Positions 53,818 through 62,250 of a stretch of 64,000 nucleotides of DNA are shown one piece after another; the stretch's first letter is position 1, and every line of letters begins with the position of its first letter. The notes under the pieces are model-generated. The model had not been told where the DNA came from and ran no database searches. It saw nothing but the letters and a program-made list of their open reading frames with translations. The DNA is taken from assembly GCA_001898385.1 (NCBI GenBank), contig MKTT01000113.1:1-64000 (forward strand). The letters run 5' to 3'. A program made the translations under genes and the position numbers. Source of the stretch: Planctomycetales bacterium 71-10 (GTDB lineage Bacteria > Planctomycetota > Planctomycetia > Isosphaerales > Isosphaeraceae).

Positions 53818-54648
53818 TTACAAAGACGTGACGGCGGCCAGGTTTTCGCGGAGGCATTCGATGGAGCGGCGGGCGGTCTCCTCGGCACCGGGGGAGAAGT
53901 CGAAGACCTCGACCGAGACCCAGCGGTCGTAGCCGGATGCGACGAGGGCCTTGAGGATCGGGCCGAAGTCGACGTCGCCCATGCCGGGGCCTTGCAGGTT
54001 CACGTCCTGGGCATGGAAGTGGCCGGCGGCGCGGGCGTGGCGGCGGATCAGGTCGGGGACGGGCTCGGCCTCGGAACTTTGGGCCTTCACGTCCATGTGG
54101 AGCTTGAAGTTGGGGTGGGCGACCTGCGCGATGACGGCCTCGGCCTGGGCGCAGGTGTTGAGGAAGTCGGTCTCGGACGGGGCGAGGGGTTCGAGGCAGA
54201 GGTCGATCCCCAGGTCGCCGATCGCCGGCATGATGCGGCGGAAGACCTCGACGGCGTAACCTTCGGCTCCCTCATACGAGACGCCCGGGAGGAGGTCGCG
54301 CTGCTTGGGGGAGCCCAGGACCAGCAGCGAGCCGCCGAGGTCGCGGGCGGCCTCGGCGAGCGCGACGAAGTAGTCGCCGGTGCGGCGGCGGACGTCGGCG
54401 TCGGGCGAGGTCAGGTAGAAGCCCTCGGTCTTCGCCAGCAGCCAGTGCAGGCCGATCGTCGCCAGGCCGGCGTCCTCGATCGTGGCGCGGACCTCCCGGC
54501 GCTCCTCCCGGGAGAGGTCCGTGATGAGCGGCGCGAGGGTGAACGGGGCGATCTCCAGGCCGTCGTACCCCAACGCCTTCACGACGCGGCAGACGTCGGC
54601 GAGGTCCCAGCCATCGAACAGTTCGTTGCAGATTCCCAGCTTGATCAC
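53818..54648 (-). CDS. Sugar phosphate isomerase/epimerase-like TIM-barrel protein
   Basis: The 276-residue protein has no export signal, unlike the homologous-fold gene at 16.8 kb. It starts directly with the first barrel strand (KLGICNELFDGWDLAD). The probable metal ligands are Glu in LCLEPLAPSETDFLN, Asp in LHMDVKAQSSE, His in GHFHAQDVN and Glu in VSVEVFDFSPGAEE. This matches xylose isomerase-like/hydroxypyruvate-isomerase relatives. It begins 4 bp after folD and is probably cotranscribed. The substrate is unknown; a link to one-carbon metabolism is not shown. Confidence 0.85.
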   Translation of the reverse strand: MIKLGICNELFDGWDLADVCRVVKALGYDGLEIAPFTLAPLITDLSREERREVRATIEDAGLATIGLHWLLAKTEGFYLTSPDADVRRRTGDYFVALAEAARDLGGSLLVLGSPKQRDLLPGVSYEGAEGYAVEVFRRIMPAIGDLGIDLCLEPLAPSETDFLNTCAQAEAVIAQVAHPNFKLHMDVKAQSSEAEPVPDLIRRHARAAGHFHAQDVNLQGPGMGDVDFGPILKALVASGYDRWVSVEVFDFSPGAEETARRSIECLRENLAAVTSL

Positions 54649-54652
54649 GGGG

Positions 54653-55528
54653 TCAGCCTCGGCTCTCGGCGGCGAGCTTGGCCGCGGCCAGGGTGTTCTT
54701 GAGGAGCATGGCGACGGTCATCGGGCCGACGCCGCCGGGGACGGGGGTGATCCGGCCGGCGATCGGGACGACCTCGGCGAAGGCGACGTCGCCGCAGAGC
54801 TTGCCGTCGGCCTTGCGGTGGATGCCCACGTCGATCACGACCGCGCCCGGCTTGATCCAGCCGGCCTTCACGGCCTCCGGGACGCCCATCGCGGCGATGA
54901 CGACGTCGGCCTCGCGGGCGAAGCGGGCGGGATCCTTGGTGCCGGTGTGGCAGACGGTCACGGTGGCGTCGGCCCCCTTCCCCTTCTGGAGCAGCAGGAG
55001 CGACACCGGCTTGCCGACGACCTGCGAGCGCCCCAGCACGACGACGTGCGCGCCGCGGGTCTCGACGCCGGCGTCCTTCAGCAGCTCCACGATCCCCAGC
55101 GGCGTGCAGGGGACGAACCGGGGCCGGCCCTGGGCCAGCAGGCCGACGTTCTCGGTGTGGAAGCCGTCGACGTCCTTCCGCGGGTCGACCCGGTCGATGA
55201 CCTCGGTCGCGTCGAGCCCCTTCGGCAGCGGGAGCTGCACGAGGATGCCGTGGACGGCCGGGTCGGCGTTGAGCCGGTCGACGACCTCCAGCACCCGCGC
55301 CTGGCTCGCGTCGGCCGAGAGGCGAACGACGGAGCCGTCCATGCCGGCCGCCTTGACGGCGTCCTCCTTGTTGCGGACGTAGACCCGGCTGGCCGGATCC
55401 TCGCCCACCAGGACCACGGCGAGGCCGGGGGTGATCCCGGTCGACGCGCGGAAGCTCGCGACTTCGCCCGCCAGGTCTCCGCGAATCCGCCCCGCCAGGG
55501 CCTTCCCGTCCAGGATCTCAGCAGGCAC
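54653..55528 (-). CDS. folD: Bifunctional methylene-THF dehydrogenase/methenyl-THF cyclohydrolase
   Basis: The 291-residue protein has YVRNKEDAVKAAGMDGS with the catalytic Lys of the cyclohydrolase/dehydrogenase site. ILVQLPLPKGLDATEVID, the dinucleotide-binding VVLGRSQVVGKPVSLLLL and the C-terminal GRITPVPGGVGPMTVAML follow. It interconverts 5,10-methylene-, methenyl- and 10-formyl-tetrahydrofolate with NADP for purine and formyl-Met synthesis. Length and motifs are standard. Confidence 0.97.
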   Translation of the reverse strand: MPAEILDGKALAGRIRGDLAGEVASFRASTGITPGLAVVLVGEDPASRVYVRNKEDAVKAAGMDGSVVRLSADASQARVLEVVDRLNADPAVHGILVQLPLPKGLDATEVIDRVDPRKDVDGFHTENVGLLAQGRPRFVPCTPLGIVELLKDAGVETRGAHVVVLGRSQVVGKPVSLLLLQKGKGADATVTVCHTGTKDPARFAREADVVIAAMGVPEAVKAGWIKPGAVVIDVGIHRKADGKLCGDVAFAEVVPIAGRITPVPGGVGPMTVAMLLKNTLAAAKLAAESRG

Positions 55529-55766
55529 GTCGGGCGTCCTTCATTCGGCTGGTTTCGAGTGGCCGGGCTTGCGCCCCCGGCCCGCCATTATGCCGGACGA
55601 GGGGCGTCGGGGGCGAGCCGGAAACGGGGACGCGCCCCCATCGCCGCCATCCCGATGAACGAGGATGGGCGGGGTGGCGGGGTGCCGCGGAAGCCGATAG
55701 AATCCCCGGTATCGCGGCGTCCGGCGCACGCGAGGTCGCCGTCCGTTCCAGGAGCCCGATCGTTTC

Positions 55767-56384
55767 ATGAACATGCGCCCGGCCCTGCAGGCTTGCCGAA
55801 GCCTCCTGTTCGCGATCCGCTCCATCAGGCTCCTCCCGCACCTCCTTCTCTGGCACCTCTCCCCCCGCCGAGACCTCATCACCCTGGACATCCTGCGCTG
55901 GAGCGAGGCCTTCCTGAGGCTCCCGGAGAATCACGCGGACGCCCGAACGTTCTTCGTCCTGATGATCCGATTCAAGGAATATCGCTCGCTCTTCTACCTC
56001 CGCCTGGGCGCGGCGGCGGGCCTCGTGCGGTTCCTCTGCCCGCCGATGGAATCGCTCCTCCTGTTCTGCGAGGACATCGGCCCCGGGCTGATCATCCAGC
56101 ACGGGCACGGCGCGGTCATCGTCGCCGAACGGATCGGGGCGTATTGCTGGATCAACCAGCAGGTCACGCTCGGCACGGGCCCCAGGCCCGGGTCCCCGAT
56201 CCTGGGCGACCACGTCCGGATCGCCCCTGGGGCGAAGGTCCTCGGCCACATCCGGATCGGCGACCGTTCGATCGTCGGCGCCAACGCCGTGGTGACGAAG
56301 GACGTCCCCCCCGACGTCACCGTCGTCGGCGTCCCGGCCTACATCATGCGCCGCGACGGCGTGAGGGTCCGCGAAGAACTCTGA
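55767..56384 (+). CDS. Left-handed beta-helix (hexapeptide) acetyltransferase, serine acetyltransferase-like
   Basis: The product has 205 residues. An N-terminal helical part (about 1-95) is followed by hexapeptide repeats: GLIIQHGHGAVIVAERIGAY, ILGDHVRIAPGAKVLGHIRI and SIVGANAVVTKDVPP. HGHGAV contains the catalytic His as in CysE, and VVGVPAYIM is the typical coil ending. It could make O-acetylserine or acetylate a surface sugar; the hydrophobic, Arg-rich start (LLPHLLLWHLSPRR) suggests membrane association and favours the latter. TAGAAT at 55698-55703 may be its -10 box. Confidence 0.82.
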   Translation: MNMRPALQACRSLLFAIRSIRLLPHLLLWHLSPRRDLITLDILRWSEAFLRLPENHADARTFFVLMIRFKEYRSLFYLRLGAAAGLVRFLCPPMESLLLFCEDIGPGLIIQHGHGAVIVAERIGAYCWINQQVTLGTGPRPGSPILGDHVRIAPGAKVLGHIRIGDRSIVGANAVVTKDVPPDVTVVGVPAYIMRRDGVRVREEL

Positions 56385-56423
56385 CCGCCCCGCTCGATCG
56401 TCCCCACCTCCGCCGACGACGCC

Positions 56424-56453
56424 TTGACAGGCGCACGCCGGTGGAGGGATGAT
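56424..56453 (+). promoter_or_regulatory. Putative promoter of the TPR/cupin operon
   Basis: TTGACA (56424-56429), 18 nt, GATGAT (56448-56453). A Fur-like palindrome begins 14 nt after the -10 box, an arrangement almost identical to the promoter at 21687-21716. Confidence 0.52.
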
Positions 56454-56467
56454 AGATGCAGTCGAAT

Positions 56468-56482
56468 TGAGACTGAATCTCA
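56468..56482 (+). promoter_or_regulatory. Fur-like 7-1-7 palindromic operator, site B
   Basis: TGAGACTGAATCTCA, extended by flanking AT and AT to a 19-bp inverted repeat (56466-56484) with one mismatch. It differs from site A by one base when both are read in the direction of transcription. Repression by a Fur-family protein is inferred. Confidence 0.55.
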
Positions 56483-56521
56483 ATCGCACTATCGTCAAGC
56501 CATCGCGGGGGGACGGCGACC

Positions 56522-57250
56522 ATGAATCAGGGCGGGGACATCCTGAGCCGTTGTTTCGAGCTGGCCGGGGCGGGGCAGCTCGACGAGGCGGGGGACCTGG
56601 CGGAGCAGGCGCTGGAGTGGGAGGGGGACAACGGGGGCCTGTGGCGGTTCGTCGGGCTGCTGCGGCACCGGGCGGGCGACTTCCGGGGCGCCCGCGACGC
56701 GCTGGAGACGGCCCAGGCGCTGGTCCCGTTCGACCCGACGACGAGCTGCGTCCTGGCCGAGAGCCTGGCGCGGACCGGCCACGCCGGGCCGGCGCGGGAG
56801 GTCTACGACGCGCTGACGGCCGACGAGCGGTGCCCGGACAAGCTGATGCCGGCGATCGCGGCCGGGCTGGGATACCTGGGCGAGAACGGCCGGGCGCTGG
56901 ACGTCTGCGTGGAGCTGATCCGCCGCCGCCCGGATCATGCCGAGGCCCATTTCGGGGCGGCCTTCTACCTCCGCCGCCTGGGCCGCCCGCCCGAGTCCGC
57001 CCTGTCGTACGTCGCCCGGGCCCATGAGCTTGCGCCGGACGTGGTCCTGTACCGGATCTCGCTGGCCACGCTCCTCGACCACGCCGGGCGTCGCGACGAG
57101 GCCTACGACCTGCTGCGCGGGGTGGACCTCGACGGGGTATCATGCCGATGCTGCTTGCGTCGGATGACCACCATCTTCCTCGCCGCCGGCGATTCCGGCC
57201 GGGGCGAGACCTGCCGCCGCCGGGCCGGTTCCGGGCCCGAGGCTTGCTGA
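56522..57250 (+). CDS. TPR protein with C-terminal cysteine cluster
   Basis: The 242-residue cytoplasmic protein has five or so TPR-like helical pairs (AGQLDEAGDLAEQALEWEGD, DHAEAHFGAAFYLRRLGRPP, LATLLDHAGRRDEAYDLLRG). It ends with CRCCLRRMTTIFLAAGDSGR, then two more Cys, a spacing suited to binding a metal or Fe-S cluster. The TPR part probably binds a partner protein. It is the first gene behind the Fur-like operator, and a cupin gene follows 13 bp later. A role in iron or metal handling is inference. Confidence 0.82.
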   Translation: MNQGGDILSRCFELAGAGQLDEAGDLAEQALEWEGDNGGLWRFVGLLRHRAGDFRGARDALETAQALVPFDPTTSCVLAESLARTGHAGPAREVYDALTADERCPDKLMPAIAAGLGYLGENGRALDVCVELIRRRPDHAEAHFGAAFYLRRLGRPPESALSYVARAHELAPDVVLYRISLATLLDHAGRRDEAYDLLRGVDLDGVSCRCCLRRMTTIFLAAGDSGRGETCRRRAGSGPEAC

Positions 57251-57263
57251 AGGGGATGCGACC

Positions 57264-57569
57264 ATGTCGAGCCCGATCGAACTGACGGCCCCCGTCCCCG
57301 CCGAGGGGCGTCGCGTGGAGACCCTGGCGAAGGCCGACGGCTTCGAGCTGAAGCGGCTGTCGCTGGCCAAGGGGGCCGAGATCCCGGAGCACCACGCCCC
57401 GGGGCCGATCACGGTCCAGTGCCTCGTCGGCCGCGTGGCCTTCACCGCCGGAGGGGTCGCCCACGACCTCCGCGCCGGCACGCTGATCCACCTCCCCCCG
57501 CGCGAGCCCCACGCCCTGACGGCCGAGGAGGACTCGATCGTCCTGGTCACGAAGATCGACCCGCGCTGA
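57264..57569 (+). CDS. Small cupin-domain protein
   Basis: The 101-residue single cupin barrel has motif 1 PEHHAPGPITVQCLVGRV with two His, and motif 2 LRAGTLIHLPPREPHALTA with the last His. The fourth metal ligand is less clear. It probably binds one divalent metal, and its role may be sensing or dioxygenase-like chemistry. Cotranscription with the Cys-rich TPR gene suggests shared metal-related regulation. It ends convergent with def, 12 bp apart. Confidence 0.85.
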   Translation: MSSPIELTAPVPAEGRRVETLAKADGFELKRLSLAKGAEIPEHHAPGPITVQCLVGRVAFTAGGVAHDLRAGTLIHLPPREPHALTAEEDSIVLVTKIDPR

Positions 57570-57581
57570 GGTCCGGTCGGG

Positions 57582-58112
57582 TCAGCCCTTCGCGACCCGC
57601 CGGGCGTACTCGCGCTCGCAGGCGAGGTCGCGGAGGTCGTCCATCCGGTCGAGGAAGACGACGCCGCGGAGGTGGTCGTCCTCGTGCTGGAAGATCCGCG
57701 CCGGGAAGTCCTCGAACTCGCGGACGACGTGCTCGCCCCGCACGTCCTGGTAGCGGGCCAGGATGCGCCGGTGCCGGGGAACCTCGCCGCGGAGGCCGGG
57801 GATGCTGAGGCATCCTTCCCAGCCGCGGACCATCTCGGCCGACCGCTCGACGATCTCCGGGTTGATCGCCACGATCGGCGGCCCCTCCACGGCGTCCGGG
57901 TAGCGGGGGTTGGGACGCGGGGCGACGATGAAGATCGCCAGGGATTGATGGACCTGGGGGGCGGCGATCCCCACGCCGTCGGCCTCGCGCATCGTGGCCA
58001 GCATGTCGTCGATCAGCTCGCGGACCTCGTCGGAGAGCGGGAACGGCACGGGCCGGGCCGGCGTCCGGAGCACGGGGTTCCCCAGCAGGGCGATCTGCCT
58101 GAGCACGGGCAT
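57582..58112 (-). CDS. def: Peptide deformylase
   Basis: The 176-residue protein has all three motifs: GVGIAAPQV (1), EGCLSIPG with the metal Cys (2) and QHEDDHLRGVVFLDR with the two metal His and catalytic Glu (3). It removes the formyl group from new proteins. ATG at 58112 is chosen by its family-like start (PVLRQIALLGNPVLR) and a GGAGG upstream; the same frame stays open beyond, opposite the GH9 gene, without meaning. It stands alone, between a cupin and a GH9 gene. Confidence 0.96.
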   Translation of the reverse strand: MPVLRQIALLGNPVLRTPARPVPFPLSDEVRELIDDMLATMREADGVGIAAPQVHQSLAIFIVAPRPNPRYPDAVEGPPIVAINPEIVERSAEMVRGWEGCLSIPGLRGEVPRHRRILARYQDVRGEHVVREFEDFPARIFQHEDDHLRGVVFLDRMDDLRDLACEREYARRVAKG

Positions 58113-58187
58113 GGGTCGGGAGCCTCCGGGATCGGGTGGGGCCTTCCGGGTCGATGATCCCCTCCCAGGGCCCGCGGAACAAGGCGG

Positions 58188-58216
58188 TTCGCCGCGGGGC
58201 GTGGCTCTGCTATCCT
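58188..58216 (+). promoter_or_regulatory. Putative promoter of the GH9 gene
   Basis: TTCGCC (58188-58193), 17 nt, TATCCT (58211-58216), about 45 bp before the ATG. Confidence 0.4.
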
Positions 58217-58259
58217 CGGGGTTCCATCGCCATCCCCTGAAGGAAGCCGGGAGGACCCC

Positions 58260-59921
58260 ATGAGGATCGCCGTCACGGCGCTGCTCCTGTCCGCCGCCTG
58301 CGTCGCCCGCGCCGAGCCCCCCGCCCCCGGCCCCGGGCCCTGGATCCGCGTGAACCAGGTGGGCTACCTGCCGGGCGACCCCAAGGTCGCCGTCCTCTCC
58401 GGGCCCGAGCCGCTCACCGGGAGGTACACCGTCGTCGACGTCGCGTCCGGAATGGGTGTCGAGGGGGATATCGGCCCGGACGAGGGCCCTTGGGGCCCGT
58501 TCGCGCACAACTACCGTCTCGACTTCTACGCTATCCGCGGGCCGGGACGGTTCCGCGTCCGCTTCGGCGACGTCGAGTCGCCCGAGTTCGCCGTCGGCCC
58601 CGACGCCTATGCGAAGGTCCCGGACGCCCTGCTCCGCTTCATGCAGATCCAGCGATGCGGCGACGACCCGATCGCCGGCGAGCCGAAGTGCCACCTCCAG
58701 GACGCGATCGACGTCGTCACGGACGAGAAGGTGGACCTCGTCGGCGGCTGGCACGACGCGGCCGACCGGCTCAAGCACATGATCACGACCTCATACTGCG
58801 TCGGGGCGCTCCGGCTCGTGAAGGGCGAGGCCGCCCAGGCCGAGGCCCGCCACGGGGCGGCCCTCGTCAAGAAGCTGCACCCGAAGCCCGACGTCATCTA
58901 CGTCCAGGTCGGCGACGATCGCGACCACCGCCCGCCGGCGACGCTCTGGCACGACGACCGGTCCGACTACGGCCACGGCCCCGGCGGCCCGCGCTCGGCA
59001 TGGCCGGCGACCGGCAAGCCCGAGGGCCCGAAGTACAAGAACGCCTCCACCGGCAAGGCCAGCCTCGCCGCCCGCTGCGCCGCGGTCATGGCCCTGATGG
59101 GGGACGTGGAGACCGCCCGGTCGATGTACCGGCTCGCCCAGGCCAGCCCCGGCGTCGCGATGTCCGTCCCGGTGCTGGCCCCTCATTATTACGGAGAGAG
59201 CAGCGACCAGGACGACCTGGAATGGGGGGCCGTCGAGCTGTACCGCGCGACGAGGGAGCCGAAGTTCCTGGCCGACGCCGTCGCCCACGCCGACCGCGCC
59301 GGCGACAACGCCTGGATGGGCCGCGACGCCCACGGCCACTACGAGTTCTTCCCCTATGTCAACCTGGCCCACTGGCGGCTGTACGATCTGGTCGGGCCCG
59401 ACGTCCAGGCCCGGCTGGCCGGCTACTACCGATCGGGGCTGGAGCGGATCCGCGACCGGGCGTTGAAGAACCCTTATCGGATCGGCACGCCGATCGTGTG
59501 GTGCTCGACGAACGACGTGATCGCCTTCGCCACCCAGGCCCGGATGTACGAGGCGATGACCGGCGACGACCAGTTCCTCGATCTGGCCGCCGAGGCCCGC
59601 GACTGGATCTTCGGCCGCAACCCCTGGGGCGTCTCGTTCGTGATCGGCGTCCCCGAGGGGGGCGTCGCTTCGAGCCGTCCTCATCATATGTTCCACCGCC
59701 TTGCCAAGCGCCTGCCGGTCGGCGGCCTGGTCGACGGCCCGGTGACCAGGGCGATCAACGACTCGCTGAAGTTCTCCCCCTTCGAGGACGACCCCCTCGC
59801 CCCGTTCCAGTCCGACTTCGCCGTCTTCCACGACGAGTTCGCCGACTTCTCCACGAACGAGCCGATCATCGACGGCACGGTGTCCCTTTTGCTACTGCTG
59901 GACGTCTGGGATCCCAGGTGA
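58260..59921 (+). CDS. Secreted glycoside hydrolase family 9 (endoglucanase-like)
   Basis: The 553-residue protein has a signal peptide (about 1-18). An N-terminal Ig-like CelD domain opens with IRVNQVGYLPGDPKVAVLSG. The (alpha/alpha)6 barrel has catalytic base pair Asp166/Asp169 in GGWHDAADR, FGRNPWGVSFVIGVP, substrate His in SRPHHMFHR, and DFSTNEPIIDG with acid Glu534. The full GH9 set is present, so it should cut beta-1,4-glucan or a related polymer outside the cytoplasm. It has no carbohydrate-binding module. It lies 22 bp before guaC and could be cotranscribed. Confidence 0.92.
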   Translation: MRIAVTALLLSAACVARAEPPAPGPGPWIRVNQVGYLPGDPKVAVLSGPEPLTGRYTVVDVASGMGVEGDIGPDEGPWGPFAHNYRLDFYAIRGPGRFRVRFGDVESPEFAVGPDAYAKVPDALLRFMQIQRCGDDPIAGEPKCHLQDAIDVVTDEKVDLVGGWHDAADRLKHMITTSYCVGALRLVKGEAAQAEARHGAALVKKLHPKPDVIYVQVGDDRDHRPPATLWHDDRSDYGHGPGGPRSAWPATGKPEGPKYKNASTGKASLAARCAAVMALMGDVETARSMYRLAQASPGVAMSVPVLAPHYYGESSDQDDLEWGAVELYRATREPKFLADAVAHADRAGDNAWMGRDAHGHYEFFPYVNLAHWRLYDLVGPDVQARLAGYYRSGLERIRDRALKNPYRIGTPIVWCSTNDVIAFATQARMYEAMTGDDQFLDLAAEARDWIFGRNPWGVSFVIGVPEGGVASSRPHHMFHRLAKRLPVGGLVDGPVTRAINDSLKFSPFEDDPLAPFQSDFAVFHDEFADFSTNEPIIDGTVSLLLLLDVWDPR

Positions 59922-59943
59922 CGGACCGGAGACGAGCGATTCG

Positions 59944-60975
59944 ATGCGCATCGACAACGACCCCAAGCTGGACTTCGACGACGTCCTGATCCGCCCCAAG
60001 CGGTCCGAGGCCCCGAGCCGGGCGTCGGTGGAGTTGGAGCGGGAGTACACGTTCCTCAACGGCGGCGGGACGTGGCGGGGAATCCCGATCGTCGCGGCGA
60101 ACATGGACACGGTGGGGACCTTCGCCATGGCGAGGGCCATCGGGCCGCCGATGCTCACCTGCCTGCACAAGTACTACCCCGAAGACGCCCTCGTCGACTT
60201 CTTCCGCGACGAGGCCCGCGCGTCGTCCGCGTTCTTCACCCTCGGCCTGAAGGACGACGAGTTCGACAAGCTCGTCGCCGTGAAGAAGAAGGCCGACGTG
60301 AGGATGGCCTGCGTCGACGCCGCCAACGGCTACACCAAGTACTTCGTCGAGCGCGTGAAGCGGATCCGCGACACCTTCCCCGGCATGACCATCATGGCCG
60401 GCAACGTGGCCACCGGAGACATGGTCCAGGAGTTGCTCATCTCCGGGGCGGCCGACATCGTGAAGATCGGGATCGGCCCGGGGAGCGTCTGTACCACCCG
60501 GCGCACCACCGGCGTCGGCTACCCCCAGCTCTCGGCGATCATCGAGTGCGCCGACGCCGCCCACGGCCTCCGCGGGCTCGTCTGCGCCGACGGCGGCTGC
60601 CGATATCCCGGCGACGTCGTCAAGGCGTTCGCCGCCGGGGCCGACTTCGTGATGCTCGGCGGGATGCTCGCCGGGCACGACGAATGCGAGGGGGATTGGG
60701 TCGAGGAGGACGGCCGTCGGGTCGCCCTGACATTCTACGGGATGTCCAGCCGGGAGGCCCTCGACAAGTACGCCGGCGGCCGTCGCGACTACCGCGCCTG
60801 CGAGGGCCGGGCCGTCTCCGTCCCGTACAGGGGCCCCGTCCTCGAAACCATGCAGGAGATCACCGGCGGGATCCGCAGCGCCTGCGCCTACGTCGGCGCC
60901 ACCCGGCTGAAGGACCTGTCGAAATGCACCACCTTCGTGATCTGCCAACGCCCCCACGGCAGCATGTTCGCGTAG
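59944..60975 (+). CDS. guaC: GMP reductase
   Basis: The 343-residue protein is an IMPDH/GMPR-type barrel without CBS domains. KLDFDDVLIRPKRS at the start, IVAANMDTVGTFAMA, and the active-site loop IGIGPGSVCTTRRTTGVGYP with the catalytic Cys are all GuaC-specific. GGMLAGHDECEG and YRGPVLETMQEITGGIRSAC further mark the class. It deaminates GMP to IMP with NADPH in purine salvage. The length matches GuaC and not IMPDH. Confidence 0.96.
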   Translation: MRIDNDPKLDFDDVLIRPKRSEAPSRASVELEREYTFLNGGGTWRGIPIVAANMDTVGTFAMARAIGPPMLTCLHKYYPEDALVDFFRDEARASSAFFTLGLKDDEFDKLVAVKKKADVRMACVDAANGYTKYFVERVKRIRDTFPGMTIMAGNVATGDMVQELLISGAADIVKIGIGPGSVCTTRRTTGVGYPQLSAIIECADAAHGLRGLVCADGGCRYPGDVVKAFAAGADFVMLGGMLAGHDECEGDWVEEDGRRVALTFYGMSSREALDKYAGGRRDYRACEGRAVSVPYRGPVLETMQEITGGIRSACAYVGATRLKDLSKCTTFVICQRPHGSMFA

Positions 60976-61066
60976 CGATTCGTGAACATTCGCACAAGGC
61001 CGCCGGGACGGGCGTAGGATAAGATCCTGAAAGATCATCGAATCGCTCGCCCAGGCGGCCACACCC

Positions 61067-61630
61067 ATGAATCACCCATCGCTGAAGGGACAACTGCTGA
61101 TCGCCTCGCCCCAGGTGGAAGCCCCGCTGTTCGCGAGGGCGGTGGTCCTCGTGCTGGAGCACGACGAGGACCAGGGGGCGAAGGGGATCATCCTGAACCT
61201 CCCCACGAACGCCACCATGACGGACCTCGCCGGCAAGCTGTTCGACGAGGACTTCGCCTGGGACAAGCCCCTGCACCTGGGCGGCCCGGTCGCCGGCCCG
61301 CTGCTGGTGCTGCACACCCGCCCCAAGATGGCCGACCTGGAGATCGCCTCGGGCGTCTACGTCGCGCTCGACGCGGCCAAGTCCCAGCACCTGATCACCC
61401 AGGAGATCGAGCCCTCCCTGGTCGTCGCCAACTTCTCCGGCTGGGCCCCCGGCCAGCTCGAACGGGAGATCGCCGACTCCGTCTGGGTGGTGGCCCCGGC
61501 CGACACCCGTCGCATCTTCGCCGGCGTGGACCAGGACCTCTGGTGGACCTCCATGCGCGACGTCCGCGCCCAGGTCCTCCGCTCCATCGTCAACCTGCCC
61601 CACTTCCCCCGAGACCCCGGCCTGAATTGA
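61067..61630 (+). CDS. YqgE/AlgH family protein (DUF179)
   Basis: The 187-residue protein has the family core KGQLLIASPQVEAPLFARAV, VVLVLEHDEDQGAKGIILN and LHLGGPVAGPLLVLHTRP. VVANFSGWAPGQLEREI and WVVAPADTR close the domain. The family is widespread and of unknown biochemical function; AlgH was first linked to alginate regulation. The frame starts where the family starts. The large noncoding gap with repeat copy 3 follows. Confidence 0.95.
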   Translation: MNHPSLKGQLLIASPQVEAPLFARAVVLVLEHDEDQGAKGIILNLPTNATMTDLAGKLFDEDFAWDKPLHLGGPVAGPLLVLHTRPKMADLEIASGVYVALDAAKSQHLITQEIEPSLVVANFSGWAPGQLEREIADSVWVVAPADTRRIFAGVDQDLWWTSMRDVRAQVLRSIVNLPHFPRDPGLN

Positions 61631-61649
61631 CCGAGGACTCCGGCCGGAT

Positions 61650-62004
61650 TGGGTTCGACCGTGGGAAGCGACGCTCCCGACTACAAACCCCAAACCATTG
61701 CAACACCAACGGTTAAGTCGATCGAAACAGTGGGTTCGATCGTCGTTTTCGAATACGTTGTGGATCGCTTCAGCCGGCCGGACGCGGGAAGCTCGATTCG
61801 GGACCTCAGGCCAGCAACCAAGCAACCACACGATCGCCACCTCCTACCTGGGCGACTTCACCCGTAGCCTGGGTCGAGACCCAGCCGGATTGCGCGACTC
61901 CTCCTTACCGGCCCCGGCCTCCGATTTCCGCCTTCGACTTGTCAAAGATCGAGGGACCTTCCATCGGCATGGTCCGCGTGGCGAGGGCCGAGATTTCAGG
62001 AATC
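61650..62004 (-). repeat. Noncoding composite repeat, copy 3
   Basis: It occupies much of the 620-bp gene-free stretch 61631-62250. Read on the minus strand the order is GATTCCTGAAA (62004), CGGACCAT, TTTGACAA (from 61946), one CTGGGTCTCGACCCAG hairpin (61884-61869), TTCGAAAACGACGA (from 61753) and CTTCCCACGGTCGAACCCA (61668-61650). The spacing of the last two blocks is 85 nt, as in copies 1 and 2. The remaining 62005-62250 holds the promoter of ndh. Confidence 0.75.
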
Positions 62005-62161
62005 CGACGGATTCCTTGAGGATCCGTCGCCCGACCCGACGCCGGCGCAAGTGCTTGCCATGAAATTCCCTGCCGCGCGGCATCGGGCGTCGCGAGGAAA
62101 TCGGCCCGCTGTTTCTGCTGAAACTTTTGTTTGAACTGAAAATTTCAACCGCCTCAGCTCC

Positions 62162-62167
62162 TATAAT
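62162..62167 (+). promoter_or_regulatory. Putative -10 element of the ndh promoter
   Basis: Perfect TATAAT 84 bp before the ATG at 62251, in an AT-rich stretch (62120-62165). No good -35 hexamer is found at 16-18 nt. Confidence 0.42.
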
Positions 62168-62250
62168 CCCTTCGAAGGACTCCTCAATGGAGGAGGCGGG
62201 GGCGTCCGGCCAGGGAAGAGACGCCCCCATCCGACGGGAGCAAGCCGAAC

